Made by a program: the position numbers and the translations under genes. Source: Spinacia oleracea (taxonomy: Eukaryota; Streptophyta; Magnoliopsida; Caryophyllales; Amaranthaceae). From it: 64,000 nt of DNA. This document shows positions 23,633 to 35,533 of this stretch, one piece after another (position 1 is the first letter of the stretch; each line of letters starts with the position of its first letter). A model generated the notes under the pieces. It had not been told where the DNA came from, searched no databases, and was given only the letters and a program-made list of their open reading frames with translations. The stretch covers positions 7,861,143-7,925,142 of the forward strand of contig NC_079491.1 in the NCBI RefSeq assembly GCF_020520425.1, in the 5' to 3' direction.

Positions 23633-24499
23633 TCTATACTAATATATTAAAAGGCGTTGAGAAAAATGTCCATGTGGCATATAGTACTCTTCCTTTTGCG
23701 CCACATCATCCACTCACCAAATGATATGTCATATCATGGACAACCAAAAATCAATACATACAATGAGGTTTGAACTCCTGACCTCAAGTGTGGATGATAA
23801 CTCTCATTACCATTTTAACCAACAACCATTTGTGGTATATCTTTTCACATCTATACTAATATATTAAAAGGCGTTGAGAAAAATGTCTATGTGGTACGTA
23901 GTACTCTTCCTTTTGCGCCACATCATCCATTCAACAAATGATATGTCATATCATGGACAATCAAAAATCAATACGTACAATGAGGTTCAAACTCTAGACC
24001 TCAAGTGTGGAGGATAACTCTCATTACCATCTTAACCAACAACCATTTGTGGTTTATCTCTTCACATTAATTTATAAATGAATGTTAACATGAAGTTTAT
24101 AACAACTAAACTTTTAAGTGACTTTTTATTTTTTATTGACTATTTTGGAAAAAAATATTAATTAAAGAATTAGGACAACCATGAATAAACATGATGTCAT
24201 AAGTCTCATAAGCATCAACTACAAAAATGTCTTGCATGACTGCATATGTCTAATTTGGTGTTGGTTAATTTTGAATCACTTATTTCCACTAGAAAACAAA
24301 TTATACAAATTGTAAGATGATGCAATTGAAAAATTATTTCTCATGATAAATGACTTTGTGTGTTTGTGTAGTTGGCGAACTTGATGAATACTTTCACTTA
24401 ATGCTATACATGTATCTTATCAAATATTTTGCTCAAGAAAAATCTAAAATTTTAACTATTCAATGTAGCAATCGGGGCATCGCCCGAGCCACACACTAG
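23633..24499 (+). mobile_element. Non-autonomous Helitron, 867 bp
   Basis: Starts TCTATACTAATATATTAAAA after host A (23632) and ends with a hairpin (tcggggcatcgcccga) followed by CTAG before host T (24500). The first 217 bp are tandemly duplicated: a second 5' terminus starts at 23850. No RepHel frame, so non-autonomous. Confidence 0.85.
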
Positions 24500-24656
24500 T
24501 TAATTATATTATTTCCATGTGAAAATTGAACGAAGAACAACGCAAGTGAAAATAATTACGTAGTAGAACTATTTAAAGAGGATATTAAAGATATATTTGC
24601 AATTTCTCGATTAATATATTAAAAAAAACTATGGGGTGTTCCGAGCTAAGTGAATT

Positions 24657-24836
24657 GGGTGATGATAAAGGTCGCAAGTTGCGACAACATTTAGTTGTCG
24701 CAATCTTACGTGTCGGAGTTTAATTGGTACATATAGGCGCCACGTAATCGATTTAAAAAAAAGAAACAAATTAGAGTATTAAGACATCATTGTGACACGG
24801 CTTAAAGGTCGCATGTTGCGACCTTTATCATTTTCG
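24657..24836. mobile_element. MULE-type MITE, 180 bp, with 9-bp target duplication
   Basis: Ends gggtgatgataaaggtcgc and (reverse complement) cgaaaatgataaaggtcgc. Perfect 9-bp direct repeats aagtgaatt flank it (24648-24656 and 24837-24845). A 9-bp duplication points to Mutator-like transposase. Confidence 0.8.
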
Positions 24837-25001
24837 AAGTGAATTTGAATGTACACCGGATATGCTAAGTGAATGGTGTTGCTCGATCCTTGCCATTACC
24901 GAACTCCAAAAGCTACAAAGAGTAGACACAAACCCTTAATCTTAATCATTAGGCAAAGACATCGATTATTATATAGTTCATCTGTGTTAAGTGAATACTA
25001 C

Positions 25002-25547
25002 TCAATCAATCCTTGTCTTTCTCGTCGATAACCATCTTCCAAACGTAATTGGGTATTCAGTGAAGATGAGTGTAACCCATCCAACATATGGTACTATTAG
25101 TTGAACTCTACCAATGATATGGTGTCGTTGAAGCCAATGTTGACCGCCATACAAACCTCGATCATCTACTTGATTGTTGTCACCTTTAGTAAGTATTTTA
25201 ACAACTCCTTCATATCCTCGACCACCGGTATCTTCTATTCGTTCATAATGAACCTCAATAACTCGATGTACAATTGGAATTTTATGATTACCAATCTTAT
25301 ACAAAACTATTTCCCCTACACGAATAGGATCATCTTTTCTGTTATGTGACAATAATATGTCTCCTCTCTTGAAACCGGGTTCCATGCTTCCTGACAGGAC
25401 AACAGTTAACGGAGATTCACATTCGGTGTACCACATCAACCCTTTCAATAACATCAGTGCCATGGTAACCGCCATCCCGATTTGAATCATAAGCTGTCTC
25501 ATCTTAATTGATGTTACACCCTCGATTTGATCTCGAACCCACGCCAT
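25002..25547 (-). CDS. SEC11: Signal peptidase complex catalytic subunit SEC11-like, intronless
   Basis: Encodes 181 residues starting MAWVRDQIEG from an ATG at 25547. It is the ER type I signal peptidase subunit that cleaves signal peptides from secretory proteins. One N-terminal membrane segment lies at about 21-40. The S26B catalytic features are present: Ser54 in LSGSMEPGFKRGDI, His94 in PIVHRV, and Asp123 in TKGDNN with DD at 128-129. WLQRHHIIGR and VPYVGWVTLIFTE match the conserved distal region. The usual hydrophobic C-terminal tail of plant SEC11 is replaced by a short basic one (WLSTRKTRID). Family genes normally have introns; this copy has none, suggesting retroposition, though no poly-A tract was identified. 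A truncated copy of its 5' end lies at 509-569. The open frame and complete active site suggest it could be functional, but I cannot show expression. Confidence 0.85.
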   Translation of the reverse strand: MAWVRDQIEGVTSIKMRQLMIQIGMAVTMALMLLKGLMWYTECESPLTVVLSGSMEPGFKRGDILLSHNRKDDPIRVGEIVLYKIGNHKIPIVHRVIEVHYERIEDTGGRGYEGVVKILTKGDNNQVDDRGLYGGQHWLQRHHIIGRVQLIVPYVGWVTLIFTEYPITFGRWLSTRKTRID

Positions 25548-26150
25548 TAATTTGTAAAACGTACTATCAACTTACGATGTTAAAGGTTATATGTTTAATA
25601 CTTTAATTAGGGGTGTGCAAAAATTGGTCCGGACCGAAAAAATGGACCGGACCGACCCAGACCGGACCAGACCGGACCGAAGACAATCGGTCCGGTCATC
25701 GGGTCGAGAAATATCAATTTCCGGTCTTCGGTCCGGTCCGGTCTGGTCCGGTCCAAAACCCGATTTTGGACCGGACCGATTTTTCTTAATAAAATATAAT
25801 ATAAAATACTTAAAAAGTTAATTATCTCCTTTAATATGTTGTAAATATTATTATACTAGTATTGAAGCCCGTGCGATGCACGAGTTTGTCAATTTTCGTA
25901 CATATTTGTGTTATTATATCGTATACAAATGGTTTTTTTTATAAATTTCCATACTCAAACTGGAGAGTTCTATTAATAAAACATGGAGAAATAACACATG
26001 TTCAATGAAAACATGATAACATTAATAACTTAAATAAAAATATCTCTTCCAACAAACAATTTCAGTTATCTCCAAAATTCCGAGTAAGTAGGAGCACCAC
26101 TATATATAGGGACAACTACAAAAGCCCTAAAACATAACTTGGCAGGACAT

Positions 26151-26417
<267 letters not shown>

Positions 26418-27582
26418 TTATATGTGTAATACTCCATCATCACAGTAAAAGAATTAATATACGTAAGTTAAAATACAAATATATCAATATCCAGTAGGTA
26501 TACGAAGTAGTATTAAATGAACACACATAAATCGATGGAACAAAAACAATTATGCTTGTACAAAATTCTTGCGATGGAACATAAACAATGAAGCACATAC
26601 AAAATTATTTTCCATAGAACATAAACAATGAAGCCTAACATAAACAATTATGATTTATGCTCGTACAAAATTCTAATTTGGTGAGGGTTGAGATTAACAA
26701 TGAAGCCCAACATACAAAATTCTAATTTGGTGAGGGTTGAGATTAACAATGAAGCACGTATAATGAAGATGAGGGTTGAGATTTTTAATGTGAGGGTTGA
26801 GATTTTATGTATATGTATACAAAAAGGTGGAAGAAGTTTGTGGAATCTATCTTTATCATATTAAGTAGTTAATCTTGGCAAGACTCTAATATTATTTATT
26901 TAATTAGTTAATAACTCAATATATAATATGTGATGACGTGGAAATCCTACGTGGACGCTCTCAATGCTCTCCAAAAAAACTCCCCTTTATATATATATAC
27001 TTTGTAATGAAAGTACATATTTGTCTTATTATATTATCGACCGAGTTATAAATGGTTAGTTCAATAATGGTAAAACTCGAGTTAGTTATTTATGTGAACT
27101 CAACAAAATCATTACAAATAATTTGTATTAGTATAGACTCCTTCTGTCCTTATTTAAAATTATGATATGAATTAATCCAAATATCAAGGATTTAATGTAA
27201 ATAAAATTCCACAATTTGTAATTCTATCTTATTTGTTAAAAGAGGATAATTGTATTTTTTTTTCTCTTATTTTTTTTAGGACTCTTATTATCTTTTACCT
27301 AGTACTTATTTATCTTTTTTATTTTGTATATGGTCTACTCAAACCTTGATGATCGGGAGGATAAAGTCTGATAATAATATTCGTAGTTGTACGATCTTCG
27401 TCGTGAATTATCAAAATTGTATCACGGGAAAAGTAGTATATTCTCAATCAGTTTCACTTGACAAAGAGACTACTCAGAGCATTATAATTAATGTACAACA
27501 TCATCAACACACTAATAAAAGTAATAATACAAAATGCTACTCATAAGATTTAGGGGTAATTTAGGTAGACTCAAATAACAAA

Positions 27583-28975
27583 CACTACAAGAAAAATCCG
27601 TTTTTGCGACCGACTAAAGTAGTCGCAAAACCCCTAAAAACCGTCGCAAAATTGGTTTTGCGACTGCCGCGACCAAATTTAGGTCAGTCGCAAAAACCCT
27701 TGTCGCAATTCCATTTTCGCGACTATTTTTTGGCTGTCGCAAATTTTGCGACTACTGTGCGACTACACTGCGACTGTCATTTTCGCGACTGAAGTTATAT
27801 TTTTGCGACTAATTGCCTATCCATCGCAAAAGTTTTGCGACTGAATTTGCGAGTGAAATGTCCGTCGCAATTCTGTTCGGAAAAACATAAAAAAAATTGA
27901 AATCAACAGCTAATACCACTGTTAATCTCTTGTTATAATCATACAACCATTTACAAAATATGAGATTAATTTATGATAGAATAAACTTGTAACAAAACTT
28001 AAACTTTATATTTCGTATCTTAGAAAAATTTACAGAAATCAAACATCATAATTAAGGGAAGACAAAACAACAAACAACATAAATAAACTTAAGTGCAGAT
28101 GTAAACTATAGATCTACAATATTGAATTATACGAAGTACAATTTATTGAACTATAGATCTACGATATTACACCAATAACATATCGAAACCAAAATTAAAT
28201 AACTAGATTATAGAATAGTAATAAAACATTTACAATCTATAAGTCTGTTACCAATTTGAGCTAACATAACGAATTAAGAGATCTTAATCTGTCATTTTAG
28301 ACAGATCTGAAGAAAAGAGTCGGCCATGGTAGAGGGGTTGACAGAATGACAGGGCTTCTTCTTGTTTTTCGGTGGAGGGAAAACGAGATGCTGATGCAAA
28401 ACTTAACATCTTCTTCTTAGCATCTTCACCAGATGAAGGAGGTCGTGACTTCAATGAAGTAGTTTACCTTTGGTGATTTTGTTGCATTACGAGCTTTTTA
28501 CTTTGTGGGTTTGTTGCTGCCATTTGTAAGGAGAGAGAGAAACTAGTATATGCTTTAGAGAAGAGGGAGGCGGGTGTAAATGTAAAAATTCTAGGGTTTT
28601 TAGTTTATATGGGTGGGTTAGGTAGAAGAAGGGTGTTAATGACTTAATGGTTTGGGTGAAAACACGTGGGAGGAAATCCGGATAGGATGAAATTTCCTAG
28701 TACACGGAATTTTACTCTATTTTTTTTATAAAACAACATTGCGACTACCAATTTCCGTCGCAACATCGGTCGCAAAATCATTTGCATTTTATTGCGCTAG
28801 CCAAGTAGTCGCAATAGTTATAGGTGGTCGCCATTTTGCGACTACGGAGCGACTACCGCAGTTTCAGTCGCAAATTTTAGTCTCCTATTTTCTTTTAGTC
28901 GCAAAAAATATTATTGCGACTGAAATTTTATATAGTCGCAAAATGTAGTCGCTAAAACCAGTTTTTCTTGTAGTG
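27583..28975. mobile_element. Non-autonomous CACTA element, 1393 bp
   Basis: Starts CACTACAAGAAAAATCCG and ends with the inverted copy (tttttcttgtagtg), flanked by a 3-bp duplication AAA (27580-27582 and 28976-28978). Both termini carry many tttgcgac/gtcgcaaa words in both orientations, the subterminal array of an En/Spm-like element. No transposase frame. Confidence 0.9.
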
Positions 28976-29689
28976 AAAATTGTACAATAAGGAATGACAA
29001 AAGCCCAAGATATACGAAGTATAATAAAGTTAGTGCAACACTAATTTATGTCATCTGATTGCGTAGACCGGATGAAACAACACCAAACACTGTCCACCTA
29101 AACCGAAATCCATCCTAATTAACTCGTGAGTTTTAGAGATCGAAGGCTTTAAGGCTATTAGAAAGTTAAAGCGGTTTATTTTTAATAGTTGAGTCAAACA
29201 TTAACGATTTACAACATTAATTGATGACATTTTTAATAATTGAGTCCATCATTATTTTTAATAATTGATCCAACATTAACAATTAACAACACTAAATGAT
29301 GATGATTAACAACATTATTTAGGCTACAGTTTGGACTTAACTATATTTTTAAACAACTCTTATATTTGATCGGTTTGAAAGAAGTATTACAATTAGCTTG
29401 GAAACCGATGAAATCCTTATTATTAAGGTAATTGAAATTACAATCATTATTTATTATATTAAGGTAATTGAAATTACAATCACCATTTAGCCTTGCTTTT
29501 ACAAAAAACATTTAATTTTGGAACTTTTGCCGATCTTTCGCCTGCTGTCCTTGGGCCGATCTTTCGCCGGCTGTCCTTCTACTTTTGCTATGGACAAATT
29601 TATCGTACATTTTAAAATAAAATCTTTGCAATTATTTATAAATTCGCCATTGAATCATATCCGTACAACCACCATGAAGTGTTGGAGGG

Positions 29690-29769
29690 TGGTGTTTTGA
29701 TGTCAAAGGGACCCAAAGCCAAGACTACGGTGGACTCCTGATCTTCATGAACGTTTTGTTGATGCTGTA
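29690..29769 (+). pseudogene. MYB-CC / GARP transcription-factor exon fragment
   Basis: The plus strand from 29710 encodes DPKPRLRWTPDLHERFVDAV, the start of the MYB-like DNA-binding domain of PHR1/APL-type (MYB-CC) factors. A related MS-containing upstream piece is in another frame. The remaining half of the domain is absent. Captured fragment inside the Helitron complex; no function expected. Confidence 0.75.
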
Positions 29770-30974
29770 TGTTATTTTCCTCCTCTCTCTTCTTTTTCTT
29801 TTTTTAAAAAAACAGTTCGTTGTGGATAAAAGATAAGCTTTTGTTCTCAATTGCAAGGGAGCAATCTACTATAATTTGTTGCATCAATCACCCTCCTTGA
29901 ATTAAAGTTTGTGTTTTATTTTTTTCTTGCGTACAACCTATATGTGCAATACTCCACACCATTGACTTTTGCGCTGAAACATAATAAAGAATTAATGTAC
30001 GTGAGTTACTTAAGCAAGATGAAATCAAACACAACAAAAATTTAAATACAAACATATCAATATCCAGTAGGCATACGAGTAGTATTAAATGAACACACAT
30101 AGACAAATTGCAAGTTCTTAAGCCGATGGAGCATGGAACATAAACAATTATGTTTGTAACGAATTGCAAGTTCTTAAGCCGATGTAGCATAAACAAATAT
30201 GTTGTGCACAATTTTTTTTTTCTATTATATATTTTTTTGTGGATTTTATACGTGAGTTACGTGAGTTTTTGTGGAATTCCAAAAGAAAGTTTATATGTAT
30301 ATATATGAAAAAAAGGTAGAAGAGAAGTAGGATACGTTTTAGTTGAAATCTATCTTTATCATATTAAGTGGTCAATCGTGGCAAGACTCCAATATTATTT
30401 ATTTAATTAATTAATAACTTAATTATATGTGATGACATGGAAATCATACGTGGACGCTTTAAATGCTCTTGAAAAAACTCCCCTTTATATATATATATAT
30501 ATTAGATTAGATTAATTAATTAAAATATTTACGTGGCACCTAATTAATTATCTACTTGGAACTTGATTTTTTTAATTCAAAAATAAATTAGAAATCTTAT
30601 TTTTCATTGGCCGAAACCATTAGTAATCCTAGGTGGCGCTCTAATATTTCAGCAAATATGCCTCCTTTATATATATATATATTAGATTGTGATATGTTTT
30701 ATTTTAGCTTCCAAAAAAGGCCTTAAAAAATTGATTTTTTTATATATATTTTTTCTTTTTTACCTTAATTTTTAGAAAAATAAAAAATATATAGAAAAAG
30801 GTCTACAACCGGTCCAAATCGGTCCGGTCCGGGTTTTGGACCGATTTTATCGGTCCGGTCCGGGTTCGTTCCAAGCATAATCGGTCCGGTCTTTGGGTCT
30901 CAAATTATCAAATTTCGGTCTCCGGTCCGGTCCGGGTCGCCGGGTTTGGACCGATGAACACCCCTAACTTTAAT

Positions 30975-31306
30975 CATATATCTCAATCGATTTTAAGCTC
31001 AATCCTTCTCGTTATATATATACATGCGAAGTAATATTATAATCCTACTCCAACTATGATATTAATTGCTTTGGCTACCAAGGTGTGGATTCTGTTAATG
31101 CTTTTTGGTTACTTAAAAACAAAATTTTCTGAAATAGCATAGGATTATATTTTAAGGAAACATAGATTTAGGTAATTAAATTATTAAAGATATTAATTTA
31201 TAAAATTCTAATATGATAATAACTAGTTAATCCTATTTGAACTACAATATGATACATAGTTCTATCCTAGCATCCTTAGTTACGGATAAAAGTACAACGG
31301 AACATT
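30975..31306. repeat. SEC11 upstream region, distal half
   Basis: Continuation of the SEC11-like gene's upstream DNA displaced by the 5.4-kb insertion; collinear with 610-1010. No gene. Confidence 0.7.
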
Positions 31307-31532
31307 ACTACAGGAAATTACTATTCATAAAGTTGTTTTTTTTTTTTTTTTTAGGAAATTACTACACCATAAAGTATTTCCACGATGATGATACAGAAGG
31401 TCAAACAAACAGGACAATTTTTTATTTTTTTATTTTTTTTATTTTTCTTTTTTAATGATGGAAACGACCTCAGTGGCTCGGCCTCAGCGCTCGGCCTCAT
31501 AATTAAATCTCAACAATGTAGAGCTGACATAC

Positions 31533-31788
31533 CACTATAAGAAATTGTACTATTAACGATGGAAAATCCCGCCGCTAAAGGCCAATCGACGGGATTTTCC
31601 GTCGTGAACCCGTCATAAAAGCGGGTCGTCGTTAATGGAAAATTCCGTCATTAACCCGTCGTAAAAGACATTTGCGACGGTTGCTCCCGTCTTTGTTGGG
31701 TTGTTATCCCCGTCGCAAAAGCCCTTTTGCGACGGGATTTTTACCCCTCGTTATTAGGTTGTCATAAAAGATACAAATTTTTGTAGTG
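31533..31788. mobile_element. Short CACTA-type MITE, 256 bp
   Basis: Ends CACTATAAGAAATTGTA and (reverse complement) CACTACAAAAATTTGTA. The flanks are tac/tat. The interior carries gacggg/cccgtc words in both orientations. In the paralogous F-box flanks (3379, 14796) the text gagctgaca runs straight into the downstream sequence, confirming insertion. Confidence 0.75.
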
Positions 31789-31864
31789 TATATTTAGTTA
31801 TGTTAATGGAAAAAGCCTCAAAATTTAATCATGGTATTGACATTGATATATATTATCATGTTTG

Positions 31865-32190
31865 TTAAGTTGTTAGGAGAAGGATGTCAAAGTCCGCCCT
31901 TCAAATCCTTTGTGCAGCACCAAACTCTCCACGTAAGTATCTAAATACATCTCAAAGCCAATATGTTGTTTCAACTCTTGTAGTTGGTGACTTCTGATGT
32001 CAAAAGATATCAGTCGATAATTATTCCAAGTTCGTTTTTTTTGTCTTTAACCCTCAAGAGACATAGCAAAAATTGCTAATGATTCACCAAGGAGGAAAAG
32101 AAACTTGACACTACTTTCTTTAGCAGCCTCCGTCAATTTCATATCGTTGAATTTTTCAACTTCAAAGTCTATAGAGAGAAGATGAGTAAT
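31865..32190 (-). pseudogene. F-box/FBA gene remnant with internal deletion
   Basis: The minus strand preserves the C-terminal end (VESLVLHKGFEGRTLTSF-like) and a central FBA piece homologous to the gene at 3493-4632 (FLFLLGESLAIFAMS-like), but the intervening part is deleted and everything upstream of about 32190 is missing. Its 5' side abuts a fragment of the GATAAAGGTCGC MITE (32196-32270). Non-functional. Confidence 0.75.
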
Positions 32191-32699
32191 TTGACATAAG
32201 TGTCGCAACTTGCGAACTTTAAGACGTGTCGCAATGATGACATGGCATGCTTAAGTGTCATATTTTAAATTGGAAAATAAGTAACAGCAGACCGTTCAAC
32301 AATGAGATTAAATCCGAAAAAAGCGATCCAAAGATTAACCTCCTCCTACGTGGAGTATTTTCCAGTAAGGGATTAAACCCGGAGAAATTTTTGGCGAAAA
32401 CGTTTCTAATAATTACAAACTAACTCAAAATAACATTCTCATAAATTCTACAAAGAAACATATCCTTTTAAATAACCATGTGAAAAATAGTTTTCTAAAT
32501 GGTACAATATTCAATTATATAAAATTATTTACGATGTTACATAAAAATATTTACGAAGTACAAAACAACTTTAATTATACATAAAAAAAATTCAAAATTA
32601 ATATTTTTGTTAAAAATAATTTCATGTTTTAATTATTTTTAATTAAAATTAGGATTTTTTTTAGTACTTACCGCCTTTTACTATACACCACTTTTGTAT

Positions 32700-32938
32700 C
32701 CCAAATTCTTATATGAGACTGTCCTCACCATCAACTGATGGTGAGACCAGTTCACACTTGCGAATTTAGGTCTGTTACTTCTATAGGTTAGACATGTTAC
32801 TTTTTTTATAATTTTTAGAGGAGGTATTTTTTTTAGTTTAAGTATGTTACTTCTATAGTTTATACACGTTACTTTTTTTATACGGAATACCTTCTTAGTT
32901 TAGGTATGTTAATTACTTCTATAGTTTAGACATGTTAC

Positions 32939-32969
<31 letters not shown>

Positions 32970-33472
32970 AGAGGAAGTACTTTTTTTAGTTTAGGTATGT
33001 TACTTCTATAGTTTATACATGTTACTTTTTTTATACGGAGTAGTTTTAGGGGAGATACCTTCTTAATTTAGGTATTTTACTTCTATAGTATAGACAAGTT
33101 ACTTTTTTTTAATAATTTTAGAGGAGGTATTTTTTCTAGTTTAGGTATGTTACTTCTATAGTTTAGACATGTTACTTTTTTTTATAATTTTAGATGAGGT
33201 ACTTTTTTAGTTTAGGTATGTTACTTCTATAGTTTAGACATGTTACTTTTTTTTATACGGAATAGTTTTAGGGGAGGTACATTTTTAGTAGACATGTTAC
33301 TTTTTTTTATATATATAATTTTAGAGGAGGTACTTTTTTAGTTTAGGTATGTTACTTCTATAGTTTAGATCTGTTACTTTTTTTTTATAGTTTTAGGGGA
33401 GGTACGCTATTGGTTTCACGCTCGTCACACCATCAAGTTGATGGTGTGACTGGTCTCACAGGAGACGCGCTG
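32700..33472. mobile_element. Inner MULE-type MITE carrying a tandem array
   Basis: Inserted in the fold-back element with a perfect 9-bp duplication cttttgtat (32691-32699 and 33473-33481). Inverted subterminal blocks contain caccatcaac and gatggtg. Its core is a minisatellite. Confidence 0.75.
32765..33405. repeat. Minisatellite, unit about 70-85 bp
   Basis: About eight diverged tandem units built on taggtatgttacttctatag, tttagacatgttacttttt and attttagaggaggta. Located wholly inside the inner MITE. Confidence 0.85.
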
Positions 33473-33986
33473 CTTTTGTATTACCTTACGGAAATTTTAT
33501 TTTAAGTTATTACCTTAAAGTATGTTCTTGTTTGGAATTACTACCACCTTACCGTTTTCTTATTTTAAAATTAAGATGCATTTTTCATTTCTTAATCATT
33601 TGAAGTGATTCAAAAATTCATTCTTCTCATTTTATGTGTAAGGATTTCATAGAAATTTCTTTTAAAATTTTATAAAAGGTAAAACGAATTAAATAATATT
33701 TGAAAAATTTAAAATATTTGTAAATTATCAAACGGATTGTTTTGAAATGTCGTTCACAATGAAATTCCTATAAAAAAAGAAAATAATGAACTTTAAATCA
33801 CTTTAAACGATTAAGAAACGAATTGAAAGAGATATCTTAATTTTAAAATGAGAAAACTGTAAAGTGGTAGTGATTCCAAACAAAAGAAATACTTTAAGAT
33901 AGTGAATTAAAATAAAATTTCCATAAAGTACATACAGAAATGGTGTATTTTTAAGATAGTAAATACCAAAATTTCCTTAAAATTAG

Positions 33987-34580
33987 TTATCAAATTACAT
34001 GAAATATCAGAGGGCATCATCCAAGTCAATAACTACTTTACCAATAAAAATCAAAAGTCCTCGAACAACACATATATCAGAGTCAAACCAAATAGGAAGA
34101 TACCTTAAATCACAAAACTGGACAAACAATATTGGAGCTTTACTATAAGCAATGATGAGATTATGCTTATCTTTCTACTTTTAAGTTCATGTCGTATGAT
34201 TCGGTTTCTACTTATAAGTTATAAGTCATAAGCTTCTATTTCTAGTTGTGAATATCCCACTAGCTTGTAGGAAAATGAAAAAATTGTGTCAATTGTGTCT
34301 TGGAAGTTGGAAGTAATTACATGGAAATTGCATAAAGTGAAGACGCAAAATGGTATTTGTTTCTTATGGAAGAGAAGAAATTTCTAGATCTTCCAATCCA
34401 AGAATAAGACCTAGAAGAAGTTTATCAAATTTGAAGGACAGGTATGTTAGCTGACATTTAGCCCCAGCCCTAAGGGTAGGCGGGGAGTGCAATCGCTTAA
34501 GGCCCGGGGTAAAGAGGGGCCCAAAACTAAAATTTGTACAATATATTTATACAATATTAAATAAATGCGCTTGAGAACAA
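33987..34580. other. Intergenic DNA, with GC-rich TE-like edge at 34457
   Basis: No gene. From 34457 agccccagccctaaggg and ggcccggggtaaagaggg look like the end of a DNA transposon; a possible partner end with gctgacattt flank duplicates lies near 35618. Termini not convincing. Confidence 0.3.
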
Positions 34581-34581
34581 A

Positions 34582-34777
34582 AAAATCACTCTTGGCTCAG
34601 TGGTAAGGTGTTTTCACGTGTGTCTCCATAAACCGGGGATTCCCACCAAGCATTACTTTAGTTCTTTTATTTTAATAACTCTCCACCCTTTGTTTTGTTC
34701 ATTAGTTTTACGTTTTACGTTTTAGGCTTTTAGGTTATTTTTGTTTTCTTTTTTTTTCTTTTTTTTTTTTTTTTTCA
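34582..34777 (+). mobile_element. Probable tRNA-derived SINE
   Basis: Contains a perfect Pol III A-box (TGGCTCAGTGG, 34593-34603) and, about 32 bp on, a weak B-box-like ggggattccc (34635-34644), followed by an unrelated body and a T-rich tail (34740-34777), as in plant Au-like SINEs. No target duplication was found. Confidence 0.45.
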
Positions 34778-35071
34778 AATTCTTTCTATTTTGAGGAATT
34801 TATTTTCTCATTTATATGCTTATGTTCATTTTTAACTTATTAAAACTCTCATGTTACATATATAGTGCTTGACATCAAGTTTAGCTTTTAGTACTCAATT
34901 ATAATTCATATAATATTTAGGGATGAGCTGTACGATGGACTATGCGTCTATCTTAAATAATACTGAAAAATCAAATTTCAAACTTTAATGAAAACAAGAG
35001 TAAAGAACTAATATTATAAAGATAATAATACTAAAATAATCTTTTTTTTTTCCCAATGGTTAAACAATATA

Positions 35072-35522
35072 GAGAAACTTTTGTGTAAAACCGTCTAACG
35101 GTTAGACCACTTTTTTGGCATTAACTAAACTAGTGTAAAATACAACTAAAAGTAATAAAATCATAACTACTCAGTTTTAGTTAGTAATTGAATAACAAAA
35201 TAGTTAAGGTATAAAGACAAATAGTTAAATTTATGAGTCGAATAGTTATTATTTTTTAACAAACTTATTATTAACTAAAACTCATAAAATCTTAACTAAT
35301 TGATTTCATTGCTTAACTAATCAGTTTTATTGTTTAACTAATTGGTTTAGTGCTTAACTAATTAGTTCGGTTACATAACTAATTGGCTTTGTTGCTTAAC
35401 TAATTGAATTTCAGACTTAACTAATTGGTTTCGGTGATTAACTAATTAGTTAGATTGCATAACTAATTGGTTTCAGTGCATAAAAGTGGTCTAACCGTTA
35501 GACCGTCTTTCCTAAAAGTTTG
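35072..35522. mobile_element. MULE-type MITE with 11-bp target duplication
   Basis: Inverted ends share cgtctaacggttagaccac; the flanks are direct repeats taaacaatata (35061-35071 and 35523-35533). The interior holds about eight diverged tandem copies of a ~26-bp unit based on taactaattggttt (35280-35475). Confidence 0.75.
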
Positions 35523-35533
35523 TAAACAATATA

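Larger units (their letters stand above)
32653..33976. mobile_element. Fold-back MULE-type MITE (outer), 10-bp target duplication
   Basis: After removing the inner element the two halves are long inverted repeats, e.g. ggaaattttattttaag at 33495 and its inverse near 33920. The flanks are perfect 10-bp direct repeats ttaaaattag (32643-32652 and 33977-33986). Near-palindromic over about 540 bp, non-coding. Confidence 0.75.

Noticed and set aside
23760-23830. Functional tRNA or SINE on the minus strand
   Set aside because: A B-box-like ggagttcaaacctc is present, but no cloverleaf and no A-box at proper spacing; part of the Helitron body.
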